Assembly: GCF_021502675.1 (NCBI RefSeq)
Contig: NZ_JAKFHA010000037.1
Location: 1-64,000, forward strand
DNA: 64,000 bases
From: Yinghuangia soli
Lineage (GTDB): Bacteria > Actinomycetota > Actinomycetes > Streptomycetales > Streptomycetaceae
Direction of reading: 5' to 3'
Both the position numbers and the translations under genes were made by a program. How positions within the stretch are numbered: position 1 is the stretch's first letter; each line of letters opens with the position of its first letter. Under the pieces are notes generated by a model, which saw only the letters and a list, made by a program, of their open reading frames with translations, was not told the origin of the DNA and did not search any database. Shown here piece by piece: positions 8,889 to 16,217 of this stretch.

Positions 8889-10151
8889 GTGCGTCGCAGG
8901 CTCATCAACACCACCCTCGGCGTGGTGCTCGTCGTGGTGGCCGTGCTCGGCATCCCGCTGGCATTCGTCGAGACCAACGCGATCGAGACCACCGCTCGCG
9001 ACAATCTCAAGGCGGAGGCCGCGCGGCTCCTGGAGACCGTCGAGCTGCGCCTCGCCGCGGGCGAGGAGCCGGACGTCGCGCTGCTGGCCCGCCAGGTCAC
9101 CGGCCCCCGGTACGCCACCATCGCGCTGCCCGGCCGCCCCCCGCTGGAGTTCGGCGCCAAGCCGGAGGGCAAGTCCTTCGACGTGACGATGACGGGCGAA
9201 TTCGGCGAGACGGTGACCGTCTCGGAGTCCCGGGACCGCGTCACCCGCCAGGTCCGCGAGTCGCTCCTGCTGATCCTCGGCGTCGCACTGCTTGCGGTGG
9301 CCGCCGCGACCGCCCTCGCGGTCTGGCAGGCCCGCCGCCTGGCCCGCCCGCTCACCGACCTCGCGGAGACCGCCGAGCGGCTCGGCTCCGGCGACCCGCG
9401 CCCGCGGCAGCGCCGCTACGACGTGCCCGAGCTGGACCGGGTCGCCGAGGTGCTGGACCAGAGCGCCGAGCGCATCGCCCGCATGCTGACCGCCGAGCGG
9501 CGGCTGGCCGCGGACGCCTCGCACCAGCTCCGCACCCCGCTCACCGCGCTGTCGATGCGGCTCGAGGAGATCATCGCCACCGAGGACCCGGCCATCGTCA
9601 AGGAGGAGGCGGCCATCGCCCTCTCCCAGGTGGAGCGGCTGACCGATGTGGTGGAGCGGCTGCTGACGAGCAGCCGCCGCGGCCCGGCCGGCCGCGACCC
9701 GCGGACCGCGTCCGCAGTGACCGTCCGGGTCGACGACGTGGTCCGCCAGCAGGTCGACGAGTGGCGGCCCGCGGTGGCCGGCGCGCACCGGGCCATCCGG
9801 GTGGCCGGCGAACCGGGCCTGGAGGCGGTCGCCACCCCGGGCGCGCTCGCGCAGGTGCTGGCCACGCTGCTGGAGAACGCGCTCATGCACGGCGACGGCA
9901 CGGTGACCATCCGGACCCGCCGTACCGGCACCTCGGTGGTCGTGGAGGTCGAGGACGAGGGCACCGGCGTCTCCGACGTGCTCGGCGCCCGGGTCTTCGA
10001 GCGCGCGGTCAGCGGCCGGAACTCCACGGGTCTCGGCCTCGCGGTGGCCCGGGACCTGGCCGAGGCGGACGGCGGCCGCCTGGAGCTGCTGCAGCTGCGG
10101 CCGCCGGTGTTCGCGGTCTTCCTGGGCGCCAAGCCGCGCGACCCGGAGTAG
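8889..10151 (+). CDS. Membrane sensor histidine kinase (420 aa)
   Basis: Partner kinase of the regulator just upstream. TM1 spans about 8-27. An extracytoplasmic sensor loop of about 95 residues follows, then TM2 (about 124-148), a HAMP linker (about 150-200) and a HisKA domain with His212 in DASHQLRTPL. The HATPase_c domain has an N-box (LENALMHGDG), a G1 box (VEDEGTGV) and a G2 box (STGLGLAVA). The GTG start is the first one giving a short basic N-terminus before TM1. The sensor loop is too small for a known ligand-binding fold, so the stimulus is unclear. The gene ends 21 bp before a converging gene. Confidence 0.95.
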   Translation: MRRRLINTTLGVVLVVVAVLGIPLAFVETNAIETTARDNLKAEAARLLETVELRLAAGEEPDVALLARQVTGPRYATIALPGRPPLEFGAKPEGKSFDVTMTGEFGETVTVSESRDRVTRQVRESLLLILGVALLAVAAATALAVWQARRLARPLTDLAETAERLGSGDPRPRQRRYDVPELDRVAEVLDQSAERIARMLTAERRLAADASHQLRTPLTALSMRLEEIIATEDPAIVKEEAAIALSQVERLTDVVERLLTSSRRGPAGRDPRTASAVTVRVDDVVRQQVDEWRPAVAGAHRAIRVAGEPGLEAVATPGALAQVLATLLENALMHGDGTVTIRTRRTGTSVVVEVEDEGTGVSDVLGARVFERAVSGRNSTGLGLAVARDLAEADGGRLELLQLRPPVFAVFLGAKPRDPE

Positions 10152-10172
10152 GCACGGGCCGCGTTGCGGGCC

Positions 10173-10673
10173 TCAGCGGCCGGTTGGCGTGGACTCTTCC
10201 TCGACCAGCCGGGCCGCCTCGGAGTCCAGCTGCGCGGCGTGCGTGCCGGTGAAGACCCAGGTGCGGTACGACCAGAACCGGAACAGCGTGCCCAGCGGCA
10301 GGCCGATCGCGTACTTGGCGATGTTGTCGGCCTTGGTGCTGGTGAAGTCCAGCAGGTAGTGCGAGATCGCCACGGCACCGGCCTCGATCGCCATGCCCAC
10401 CCCGCTGAACAGCAGGAACAGCACGAGCTCGCGGCGCTGGTCGGCGGACTTGCGGTGCCGGAACGCCCAGAAGCGGTTGCCGAGGTAGTTGACCCCGATC
10501 GCGACCGCCGTGGAGATGATCGACGAGCGCACCGGCGCCAGGTCGAGCTGGTAGAGGCAGACGTTGAACACCAGGATGTTCACGATCACGCCGAAGCCGC
10601 CCACCGCGCCGAACTTCAGCGTTTCGTGGACCAGGTGTTCGAACCGCCCGTACAAGGCGCGCAGAGCCTTCAC
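10173..10673 (-). CDS. GtrA-family membrane protein (166 aa)
   Basis: A four-helix GtrA-type protein. Hydrophobic helices start near residues 16, 41, 78 and 107, with the family signature VNYLGNRFWAFRHRKS and a C-terminal RFWSYRTWVF. GtrA proteins act in membrane transfer or flipping of polyprenyl-linked sugars and in arabinogalactan-type wall synthesis. The GTG start overlaps the TGA of the upstream gene (GTGA), so translation is probably coupled. The protein is the same length as that neighbour and clearly paralogous. Substrate is unknown; surface glycan building is the likely context given the glycan genes nearby. Confidence 0.9.
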   Translation of the reverse strand: MKALRALYGRFEHLVHETLKFGAVGGFGVIVNILVFNVCLYQLDLAPVRSSIISTAVAIGVNYLGNRFWAFRHRKSADQRRELVLFLLFSGVGMAIEAGAVAISHYLLDFTSTKADNIAKYAIGLPLGTLFRFWSYRTWVFTGTHAAQLDSEAARLVEEESTPTGR

Positions 10674-11170
10674 TGGGCGCCGCCGGCGCCGGACAACGCG
10701 GGATCCACGGTGGGCGATGCCTCCGGACTCTTGTGCTTGAACACGAAGGTACGGAACGCCCAGAAGCGGAACAGGGTTCCCAAGGCCATACCCACGATGT
10801 TGCCCGAGATGTTGTCGGCGAGCGGGGAGGTGAAGCCCATCAGGTGATGCGAGACGAACACGCATCCGGCCTGGATCGCCGCGGCGATCGCACTGAAGAC
10901 GAAGAACTTCGTGTACTCGCGTCCCACGCCGGTGCGCTCGCGGTGCCGGTACGTCCAGTACCGGTTGCCGATGTACGCCACGATGGTGGCCGGCACCGAC
11001 GAGACGACCTTCGAGGTCACCGCGTCCAGCCCGAGGAACAGGCACAGATTGAACACCGCGACGTCGACTGCGTAGGCCAGGCCGCCGGCGAGCAGGAACT
11101 GCGTCACCTCGGTCCGGAACCGGCCTCGGCGCCCCGCCTGGGCATGGGGATCCGCGGGGGCGGCACTCAC
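10670..11170 (-). CDS. GtrA-family membrane protein, upstream paralogue (166 aa)
   Basis: Second GtrA-like protein with four predicted helices and the signature [16 protein letters not shown], followed by a C-terminal [10 protein letters not shown]. The GTG at 11168-11170 was preferred because GGAG lies 5 bp before it; another GTG six codons upstream lacks such a site. It is translated into the downstream GtrA gene through a 4-bp overlap. The pair might form a heteromer, and tandem duplication followed by divergence is the simplest origin. It is transcribed away from purK across a 264-bp divergent region. Confidence 0.9.
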   Translation of the reverse strand: MSAAPADPHAQAGRRGRFRTEVTQFLLAGGLAYAVDVAVFNLCLFLGLDAVTSKVVSSVPATIVAYIGNRYWTYRHRERTGVGREYTKFFVFSAIAAAIQAGCVFVSHHLMGFTSPLADNISGNIVGMALGTLFRFWAFRTFVFKHKSPEASPTVDPALSGAGGAQ

Positions 11171-11420
11171 CGGTTCTCCTGACTGCACAGACGACTCACC
11201 TGACGAGGGTAGCCGCTACCTGTCCCGGCCCCGGCGCGCAGGTGACGGGCTTGTTGCACAGTCTTTACACGCCCCGCACACACCGCGCGGGCGCCCGGCG
11301 CCCGCCTCCCGGGCGCCGCACGCCCTGCCCCGCGGGGCTTTCCGCCCGCCTGCTGCCCGCCCCAGGACCGCGCCGGGACGGCCCGGGGACCGCGCGGTCG
11401 GCGGGTCCGGAACGGCCGGA

Positions 11421-11426
11421 TACCCT
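11421..11426 (+). promoter_or_regulatory. Putative -10 box TACCCT, leaderless purK transcript
   Basis: TACCCT ends 8 bp before the GTG of purK and no ribosome site is visible, as expected for a leaderless actinobacterial message. Confidence 0.5.
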
Positions 11427-11434
11427 TGGTCCCT

Positions 11435-12574
11435 GTGACATACCCGATCGTCGGCATGGTCGGCGGCGGCCAGCTCGCCCGCATGACCCAACAGGCCGCA
11501 ATCCCGCTCGGTGTCCGTCTGCGCGTCCTCGCCGCCGCGCCCGAGGAGTCCGCGGCCCAGGTGGTCGGCGACGTCTTCCTGGGCGACGAGGCGGACCTGG
11601 AGGACCTGCGCGCCTTCGCGCGCGGCTGCGACGTCCTCACCTTCGACCACGAGCACGTCCCCACCGGCCACCTGCGGGCCCTGGAGGCGGACGGCACCAA
11701 GGTGCGCCCCGGCCCGGACGCGCTCGTGCACGCCCAGGACAAGGGCGTCATGCGCGAGAAGCTGGCCGCCATCGGCGTGCCGTGCCCGCGCAACCGGATC
11801 GTGGCCGACCCGGCCGACGTGGCCGCGTTCGCCGACGAGGTGGGCGGCTGGCCGGTCGTGCTGAAGACCGTGCGCGGCGGCTACGACGGCAAGGGCGTGT
11901 GGGTTGTCCGCGACGCCGCGCAGGCCGAGGTGCCGTTCCAGGCCGGCGTCCCGGTCCTCGCCGAGGAGAAGGTCGACTTCGCCCGCGAGCTGGCCGCCTG
12001 CGTGGTGCGCTCGCCGCACGGCCAGGCGGTGGCGTACCCGGTCGTCGAGTCGGTCCAGGTGGACGGCATCTGCCACGAGGTCATCGCGCCCGCCCCGGAC
12101 CTGTCCGAGGAGCGCGCCACCGAGGCCCAGCGCATCGCGCTGACCATCGCCGGCGAGCTGGGCGTGACCGGGCACCTCGCGGTCGAGCTGTTCGAGACCC
12201 GGGACGGGCGGATCCTGGTCAACGAGCTGGCCATGCGGCCGCACAACTCCGGCCACTGGACCATCGACGGCGCGGTGACCTCGCAGTTCGAGAACCACCT
12301 GCGGGCCGTCCTGGACTTGCCGCTCGGCGACCCGCGGGCCCGCGCCAAGTGGACCGTGATGGTCAACGTCCTGGGCGGCGACTACCCGGACATGTACCAC
12401 GCGTACCTGCACGTCATGGCCCGCGACCCGGGCGTGAAGGTGCACATGTACGGCAAGGACGTGAAGCCGGGCCGCAAGGTCGGGCACGTCACCGTCTGCG
12501 GCGACGACCTGGACGACGTACGCGAGCGTGCCGGGCACGCCGCGGCCTATCTGCGAGGGAGCATCACCGAATGA
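11435..12574 (+). CDS. purK: 5-(carboxyamino)imidazole ribonucleotide synthase PurK (379 aa)
   Basis: Cytoplasmic purine-synthesis enzyme. It carboxylates AIR with ATP and bicarbonate to N5-CAIR, which PurE then rearranges. The N-terminal Rossmann-like region carries [11 protein letters not shown]. The ATP-grasp region is shown by [17 protein letters not shown] and [31 protein letters not shown]. Length is normal for the family. The GTG at 11435 begins the conserved MTYPIVGMV sequence; an upstream TTG would add only three residues. Its last codons overlap the purE ATG by 4 bp, so the two are translated together. Confidence 0.97.
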   Translation: MTYPIVGMVGGGQLARMTQQAAIPLGVRLRVLAAAPEESAAQVVGDVFLGDEADLEDLRAFARGCDVLTFDHEHVPTGHLRALEADGTKVRPGPDALVHAQDKGVMREKLAAIGVPCPRNRIVADPADVAAFADEVGGWPVVLKTVRGGYDGKGVWVVRDAAQAEVPFQAGVPVLAEEKVDFARELAACVVRSPHGQAVAYPVVESVQVDGICHEVIAPAPDLSEERATEAQRIALTIAGELGVTGHLAVELFETRDGRILVNELAMRPHNSGHWTIDGAVTSQFENHLRAVLDLPLGDPRARAKWTVMVNVLGGDYPDMYHAYLHVMARDPGVKVHMYGKDVKPGRKVGHVTVCGDDLDDVRERAGHAAAYLRGSITE

Positions 12575-13101
12575 CCGCCGACACGACCGCCGCTGCTACG
12601 GACGGCCGCCCGGTCGTCGGCATCGTCATGGGCTCGGACTCCGACTGGCCGGTCATGAAGGCCGCCGCCGAGGTCATGGACGAGTTCGGCATCGCCTACG
12701 AAGCCGACGTGGTCTCCGCGCACCGCATGCCGCAGGAGATGATCGCGTACGGCCAGGAGGCGGCCGGGCGGGGCCTGAAGGCGATCATCGCGGGCGCCGG
12801 CGGCGCCGCGCACCTGCCGGGCATGCTGGCCTCGGTGACCCCGCTGCCGGTCATCGGCGTGCCGGTGCCGCTCAAGTACCTCGACGGCATGGACTCGCTG
12901 CTGTCCATCGTGCAGATGCCGGCCGGGGTCCCGGTCGCCACGGTCTCCATCGCGGGCGCCCGCAACGCGGGCCTGCTCGCGGTGCGCATGCTGGCCGCGC
13001 ACGACCCCGCACTGCTGGCCCGGATGACCGACTTCCAGGCCGAGCTCAAGGCGCAGGCCACCGAGAAGGGCCGCAAGCTCCGCGAGCGCGTCGCCGACTG
13101 A
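12571..13101 (+). CDS. purE: N5-CAIR mutase PurE, class I (176 aa)
   Basis: Converts N5-CAIR to CAIR, the step after PurK. Diagnostic motifs are [10 protein letters not shown] (phosphate and substrate binding), SAHRMPQEM (with the catalytic His) and [16 protein letters not shown]. The presence of purK makes the class I mutase assignment secure. The ATG overlaps the purK stop (ATGA). The stop codon lies at the start of a 16-bp tandem duplication (13099-13130), followed by a hairpin that ends the operon. Confidence 0.97.
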   Translation: MTADTTAAATDGRPVVGIVMGSDSDWPVMKAAAEVMDEFGIAYEADVVSAHRMPQEMIAYGQEAAGRGLKAIIAGAGGAAHLPGMLASVTPLPVIGVPVPLKYLDGMDSLLSIVQMPAGVPVATVSIAGARNAGLLAVRMLAAHDPALLARMTDFQAELKAQATEKGRKLRERVAD

Positions 13102-13130
13102 CCCGGTGCCCGATTGACCCGGTGCCCGGT
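13099..13130 (+). repeat. 16-bp tandem duplication spanning the purE stop
   Basis: Two copies differing at one base (TGACCCGGTGCCCGAT and TGACCCGGTGCCCGGT), the first beginning at the stop codon. Confidence 0.8.
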
Positions 13131-13158
13131 CCGGTCCGGCTCGACCGGGCCGGACCGG
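13131..13158. terminator. Hairpin between convergent purE and CoA-binding gene
   Basis: Perfect 10-base arms CCGGTCCGGC and GCCGGACCGG around an 8-base loop. It could serve both strands. Confidence 0.65.
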
Positions 13159-13163
13159 TCGGC

Positions 13164-13583
13164 TCAGACGGCGCTGGTCATGCCGATGCGCTGCAGCGTG
13201 ACCGCGGCGCACCGGTCCATCGCCATGTCGAGGCCGGCCGCCGTGGTGCGCGCGTACGCGGCCCGGTCGACCACGTCGAGCTGGAACCACACCGCCTTGG
13301 CGCCGATCCGGACCGCCTGGTCGGCGATGTCCCCGGCGAGGTCGGAGTTCACGAAGACCTCGACCACGTCGACCGGGAACGGGATGTCGGCCAGCGACGC
13401 GTAGCCGCGCTCGCCGTGCACCGTCTCCGCCTTGGGGTGCACCGGAACGATGCGCTTGCCCCATTGCTGGAGGTGGGCGGCGACCCCGAACGCCGCCCGG
13501 TGCGAGTTGGTGCTGAGGCCGACGACCGCCCACGTGCGGTGGGAGAGGATGCGCCGGATCGTCGCGTCGTCGCCGTACGGCAT
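13164..13583 (-). CDS. CoA-binding domain protein, YccU-like (139 aa)
   Basis: A single Rossmann-type CoA-binding domain with no catalytic extension. Family stretches are TWAVVGLSTN near residue 21, IVPVHPKAETVHGERGYASL, and the C-terminal IGAKAVWFQLDVV. Its role is not established; proteins of this family bind CoA or nucleotides. The ATG was chosen because GAGGGG precedes it and the conserved MPYGDD opening starts there; upstream in-frame codons look non-coding. It is a close paralogue of the gene at 13749-14180 on the same strand, 165 bp upstream. Confidence 0.88.
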   Translation of the reverse strand: MPYGDDATIRRILSHRTWAVVGLSTNSHRAAFGVAAHLQQWGKRIVPVHPKAETVHGERGYASLADIPFPVDVVEVFVNSDLAGDIADQAVRIGAKAVWFQLDVVDRAAYARTTAAGLDMAMDRCAAVTLQRIGMTSAV

Positions 13584-13748
13584 GCTGTGCCCCTCGCGGT
13601 CTTGGGGATCCTGGGGATCTCGGTGAATCTCGGGATCGGGGTGGTACTGCTGGAGCCGCCTGGTACGCCTGTCCATCGTGCGCCTCGGCGGCGGTCCGGG
13701 CGAGAGCGGTTCCCGGCCCATTCCCGGCCTGTTCCGGTCAGGCGCCGA

Positions 13749-14180
13749 TCAGGCGCCGATCAGCCGCGGCCATTCGATGGCCGGGCAGCGGTCCACGACG
13801 ACCTGGAGGCCGGCCTCGACGGCCAGCTTGATGGCGTCCTCGTTGACGACGCCGAGCTGGTACCAGATGGCCTTGGCGCCGATCGCGATCGCCTGCGCGG
13901 TGACCGGCCCGGCCAGATCGGCGTTGACGAACACGTCGACGACGTCGACCGGGAACGGGATTTCTTCGAGCATGCCGTAGCCGCGCTCGCCGTGCACGCT
14001 CTCGGCCCGGGGGTGCACCGGCACGATCGTCTTGTCATGGCCCTTGAGGAAGCCGGCCACGCCCCATGCCGGGCGGGCCATGTTCGAGCTCAGGCCGACG
14101 ACCGCCCAGGTCTTGTTGGTGATGAGCAGGTCCCGGATCGCGGTGTCGTCGGTGACGACCCCGTCTGCGACATATGCCAT
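13749..14180 (-). CDS. CoA-binding domain protein, second copy (143 aa)
   Basis: Paralogue of the adjacent 139-residue protein, with the same motifs in the same order: TWAVVGLSSN, IVPVHPRAESVHGERGYGML, PFPVDVVDVFVN and IGAKAIWYQLGVV. The start is placed at the ATG of MAYVADG, where homology begins. The residues that differ between the copies sit in the first 20 positions and in helix surfaces, so the fold is conserved and ligand preference may differ. The pair is head-to-tail and probably arose by tandem duplication. No direct functional link to the neighbouring UDP-glucose dehydrogenase is visible. Confidence 0.88.
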   Translation of the reverse strand: MAYVADGVVTDDTAIRDLLITNKTWAVVGLSSNMARPAWGVAGFLKGHDKTIVPVHPRAESVHGERGYGMLEEIPFPVDVVDVFVNADLAGPVTAQAIAIGAKAIWYQLGVVNEDAIKLAVEAGLQVVVDRCPAIEWPRLIGA

Positions 14181-14230
14181 GCGGTCATCGTGCCTTGAGG
14201 AGTGCCGTCCCACCACAGGACGGCACGCGG

Positions 14231-15553
14231 TCAGGGCCGTCCGAGTGCGCGGAAAGTCCACCCTGCGGCCCGCCACACGGCCGGATCGAGGGCGTTGCGG
14301 CCGTCGATGATGTGGCGCTCGGCGACCACGGCGCCCAGCTCGGCTGGGTCGATGGCGCGGAATTCGCGCCACTCGGTCAGGTGCAGCACCACATGGGCGC
14401 CGCGGGCCGCGTCGAACGCGCTGTCGGCGTAGCCCAGGCCGGGGTACATCTTGCGCGCGTTGTCGGTCGCCTTGGGGTCGTAGACGGTCACCTCGCCGCC
14501 CTGCAGCTGCACCTGGGCGGCGACGTTGAGCGCGGGCGAGTCGCGGATGTCGTCGGACTCCGGCTTGAAGGCCGCGCCCAGCACCGCCACGCGGCGGCCC
14601 AGGAAGCCGCCGCCGCACGCCTCGCGGGCCACGTCGACCAGCTTGAAGCGGCGCCGCATGTTGATCGCGTCGACCTCGCGCAGGAAGGTCAGCGCCTGGT
14701 CGACGCCGAGCTCGCCGGCCCGGGCCATGAAGGCCCGGATGTCCTTGGGCAGGCAGCCGCCGCCGAAGCCGAGCCCGGCATTGAGGAAGAGCCCGCCGAT
14801 CCGGGGGTCGAACGACAGCGCCTTGGCGAGCTGGGTGACGTCGGCACCGGAGGCCTCGCAGACCTCGGCCATCGCGTTGATGAACGAGATCTTGGTGGCC
14901 AGGAAGGCGTTCGCGGACACCTTGACCAGCTCGCTGGTCGCGAAGTCGGTGGTCAGGAACGGCACGCCCGCGTCGATGAGCGGGGCGTACACCTCGCGCA
15001 GCTTCGCCTCGGCGGCCGCCGAGCGGATCCCGACCACCAGGCGGTCCGGGCGCAAGGTGTCCTCGATGGCGTGGCCCTCGCGCAGGAACTCCGGGTTCCA
15101 GGCCAGCTCGGCGGCCTCGCCGACCGGGGCGCGCTCGGCCAGGCGGGTGGCCAGCCGGGATGCGGTGCCGACCGGCACGGTGGACTTGCCCACCACCAGG
15201 CAGGGCTTCGTCAGGTGCGGGGCGAGCGCGTCGATCGCCGCATCGAGGTAGCTCGTGTCGGCCGCGAACTCGCCCTTGCGCTGCGGGGTGCCGACGCAGA
15301 CGAAGTGCACGTCGCCGAACTCGGCGGCCTCCTGCGCGGAGGTGGTGAAGCGCAGGCGCCCGGACGCGATGTGCGGGGCCAGCAGATCGTCGAGGCCGGG
15401 CTCGTAGAAGGGTGCGCGGCCGGCCTGCAGGGTGGCCGCCTTGTCGGGGTCGGCATCGACGCCGATCACCTCGTAGCCCAGCTCGGCCATGCACGCCGCG
15501 TGCGTCGCACCGAGGTAGCCGGTGCCGATCACGGTGACGCGAAGTGCTGCCAC
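14231..15553 (-). CDS. ugd: UDP-glucose 6-dehydrogenase (440 aa)
   Basis: Cytoplasmic enzyme oxidising UDP-glucose to UDP-glucuronate with two NAD+. The N-terminal NAD domain begins VTVIGTGYLGATHA. The catalytic cysteine lies in GFGGGCLPKD, with the conserved Lys in ELVKVSANAFLATKISF. The C-terminal UDP-binding domain contains GAAFKPESDDIRDSPAL. The GTG start has GGAGGG 5 bp upstream; an earlier in-frame extension has no support. A TACGAT -10-like box lies at 15598-15603 on this strand. The product would feed the glycan genes further right, where a second, different nucleotide-sugar dehydrogenase occurs. Confidence 0.93.
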   Translation of the reverse strand: MAALRVTVIGTGYLGATHAACMAELGYEVIGVDADPDKAATLQAGRAPFYEPGLDDLLAPHIASGRLRFTTSAQEAAEFGDVHFVCVGTPQRKGEFAADTSYLDAAIDALAPHLTKPCLVVGKSTVPVGTASRLATRLAERAPVGEAAELAWNPEFLREGHAIEDTLRPDRLVVGIRSAAAEAKLREVYAPLIDAGVPFLTTDFATSELVKVSANAFLATKISFINAMAEVCEASGADVTQLAKALSFDPRIGGLFLNAGLGFGGGCLPKDIRAFMARAGELGVDQALTFLREVDAINMRRRFKLVDVAREACGGGFLGRRVAVLGAAFKPESDDIRDSPALNVAAQVQLQGGEVTVYDPKATDNARKMYPGLGYADSAFDAARGAHVVLHLTEWREFRAIDPAELGAVVAERHIIDGRNALDPAVWRAAGWTFRALGRP

Positions 15554-15728
15554 GCTGCCCTCCAGGCATTGTCGAACCGGCCGTTCTGCTACCCGGAATC
15601 GTAGCCGCGCCGGGCCCGCCGCACTGACGGACGAGATACTCCGGGGGATGGTCCAAAGGTCGGTAATACCGGGCGCACCTTCCGGCGGTTTCCGGCCAAA
15701 GGGATGAATCACCGGGCTCGGGTCCGGG

Positions 15729-16139
15729 TCACCACTGCCATCGGCGCCCCGCCTCGGCCCGCCACCAGCCCGGCGCGGACCCGTGCGGCGGGGGCGGCTG
15801 CTCGCGAAGCAGCCCGAGGTGCGCGAGTGCCGCAGCCCGGATCCGGACCGTGCAGTGCGCGGCCGGCGGGGAGACGGGCCCGCCCTCGCTGTTCAGCCGT
15901 CGGTGGACGGACAGGCGGATATCGCGCGGATCGAAGGGGTTCCAGTCGATCCCGCGGTCCGCGAGTCAATCCACCAGCAGGCGGACCGGCTGCGGGCCGA
16001 CCCCGATCACGACCCAGGCGTCGGGGGCGGCGGACGGTCCATGGGTGCGCAGCACCTCGGCGCGCGCCCGGCGCCAGCCGGCCAGGCCGGCACCGTGCAG
16101 CAGGTGGGCATCGGGGTCGAACGGAATCCGCTTGAGCAT
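15729..16139 (-). pseudogene. Small conserved-looking gene interrupted by an in-frame TGA
   Basis: Reading from the ATG at 16139 gives a coherent protein-like sequence (MLKRIPFDPDAHLLHGAGL..., then PDAWVVIGVGPQPVRLLVD). It meets TGA at 15966-15968, then continues in the same frame with LADRGIDWNPFDPRDIRLSVH and AAHCTVRIRAAAL to a second TGA at 15729-15731. The full length would be 136 residues counting the interrupted codon. Third-position G/C bias is the same on both sides of the stop. A TGG-to-TGA change (VDWLADRG) is the simplest explanation. The function is unknown. It could also be a sequencing error, or a truncated 57-residue product may be made. Confidence 0.6.
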
Positions 16140-16217
16140 GAGTCCATGGTCCCGGGCTGCGGAGTCTGCCGCCCGGGACCGGGCCCGAATCAGGGCGGAC
16201 CCTGAGCAGGCGGGCGC

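Noticed and set aside
11426-11434. TTG as the purK start
   Set aside because: It falls partly within the likely -10 box and adds only three unconserved residues. GTG 11435 begins the family homology.
14231-15553. WbpA-like HexNAc dehydrogenase identity for this gene
   Set aside because: Its active-site loop is GGGCLPKD, typical of UDP-glucose dehydrogenase; the HexNAc type with GGHCIP is the gene at 44016.
15966-15968. TGA as selenocysteine or programmed readthrough
   Set aside because: No insertion-element hairpin is apparent just downstream, and the restored residue fits tryptophan better, so simple nonsense is preferred.
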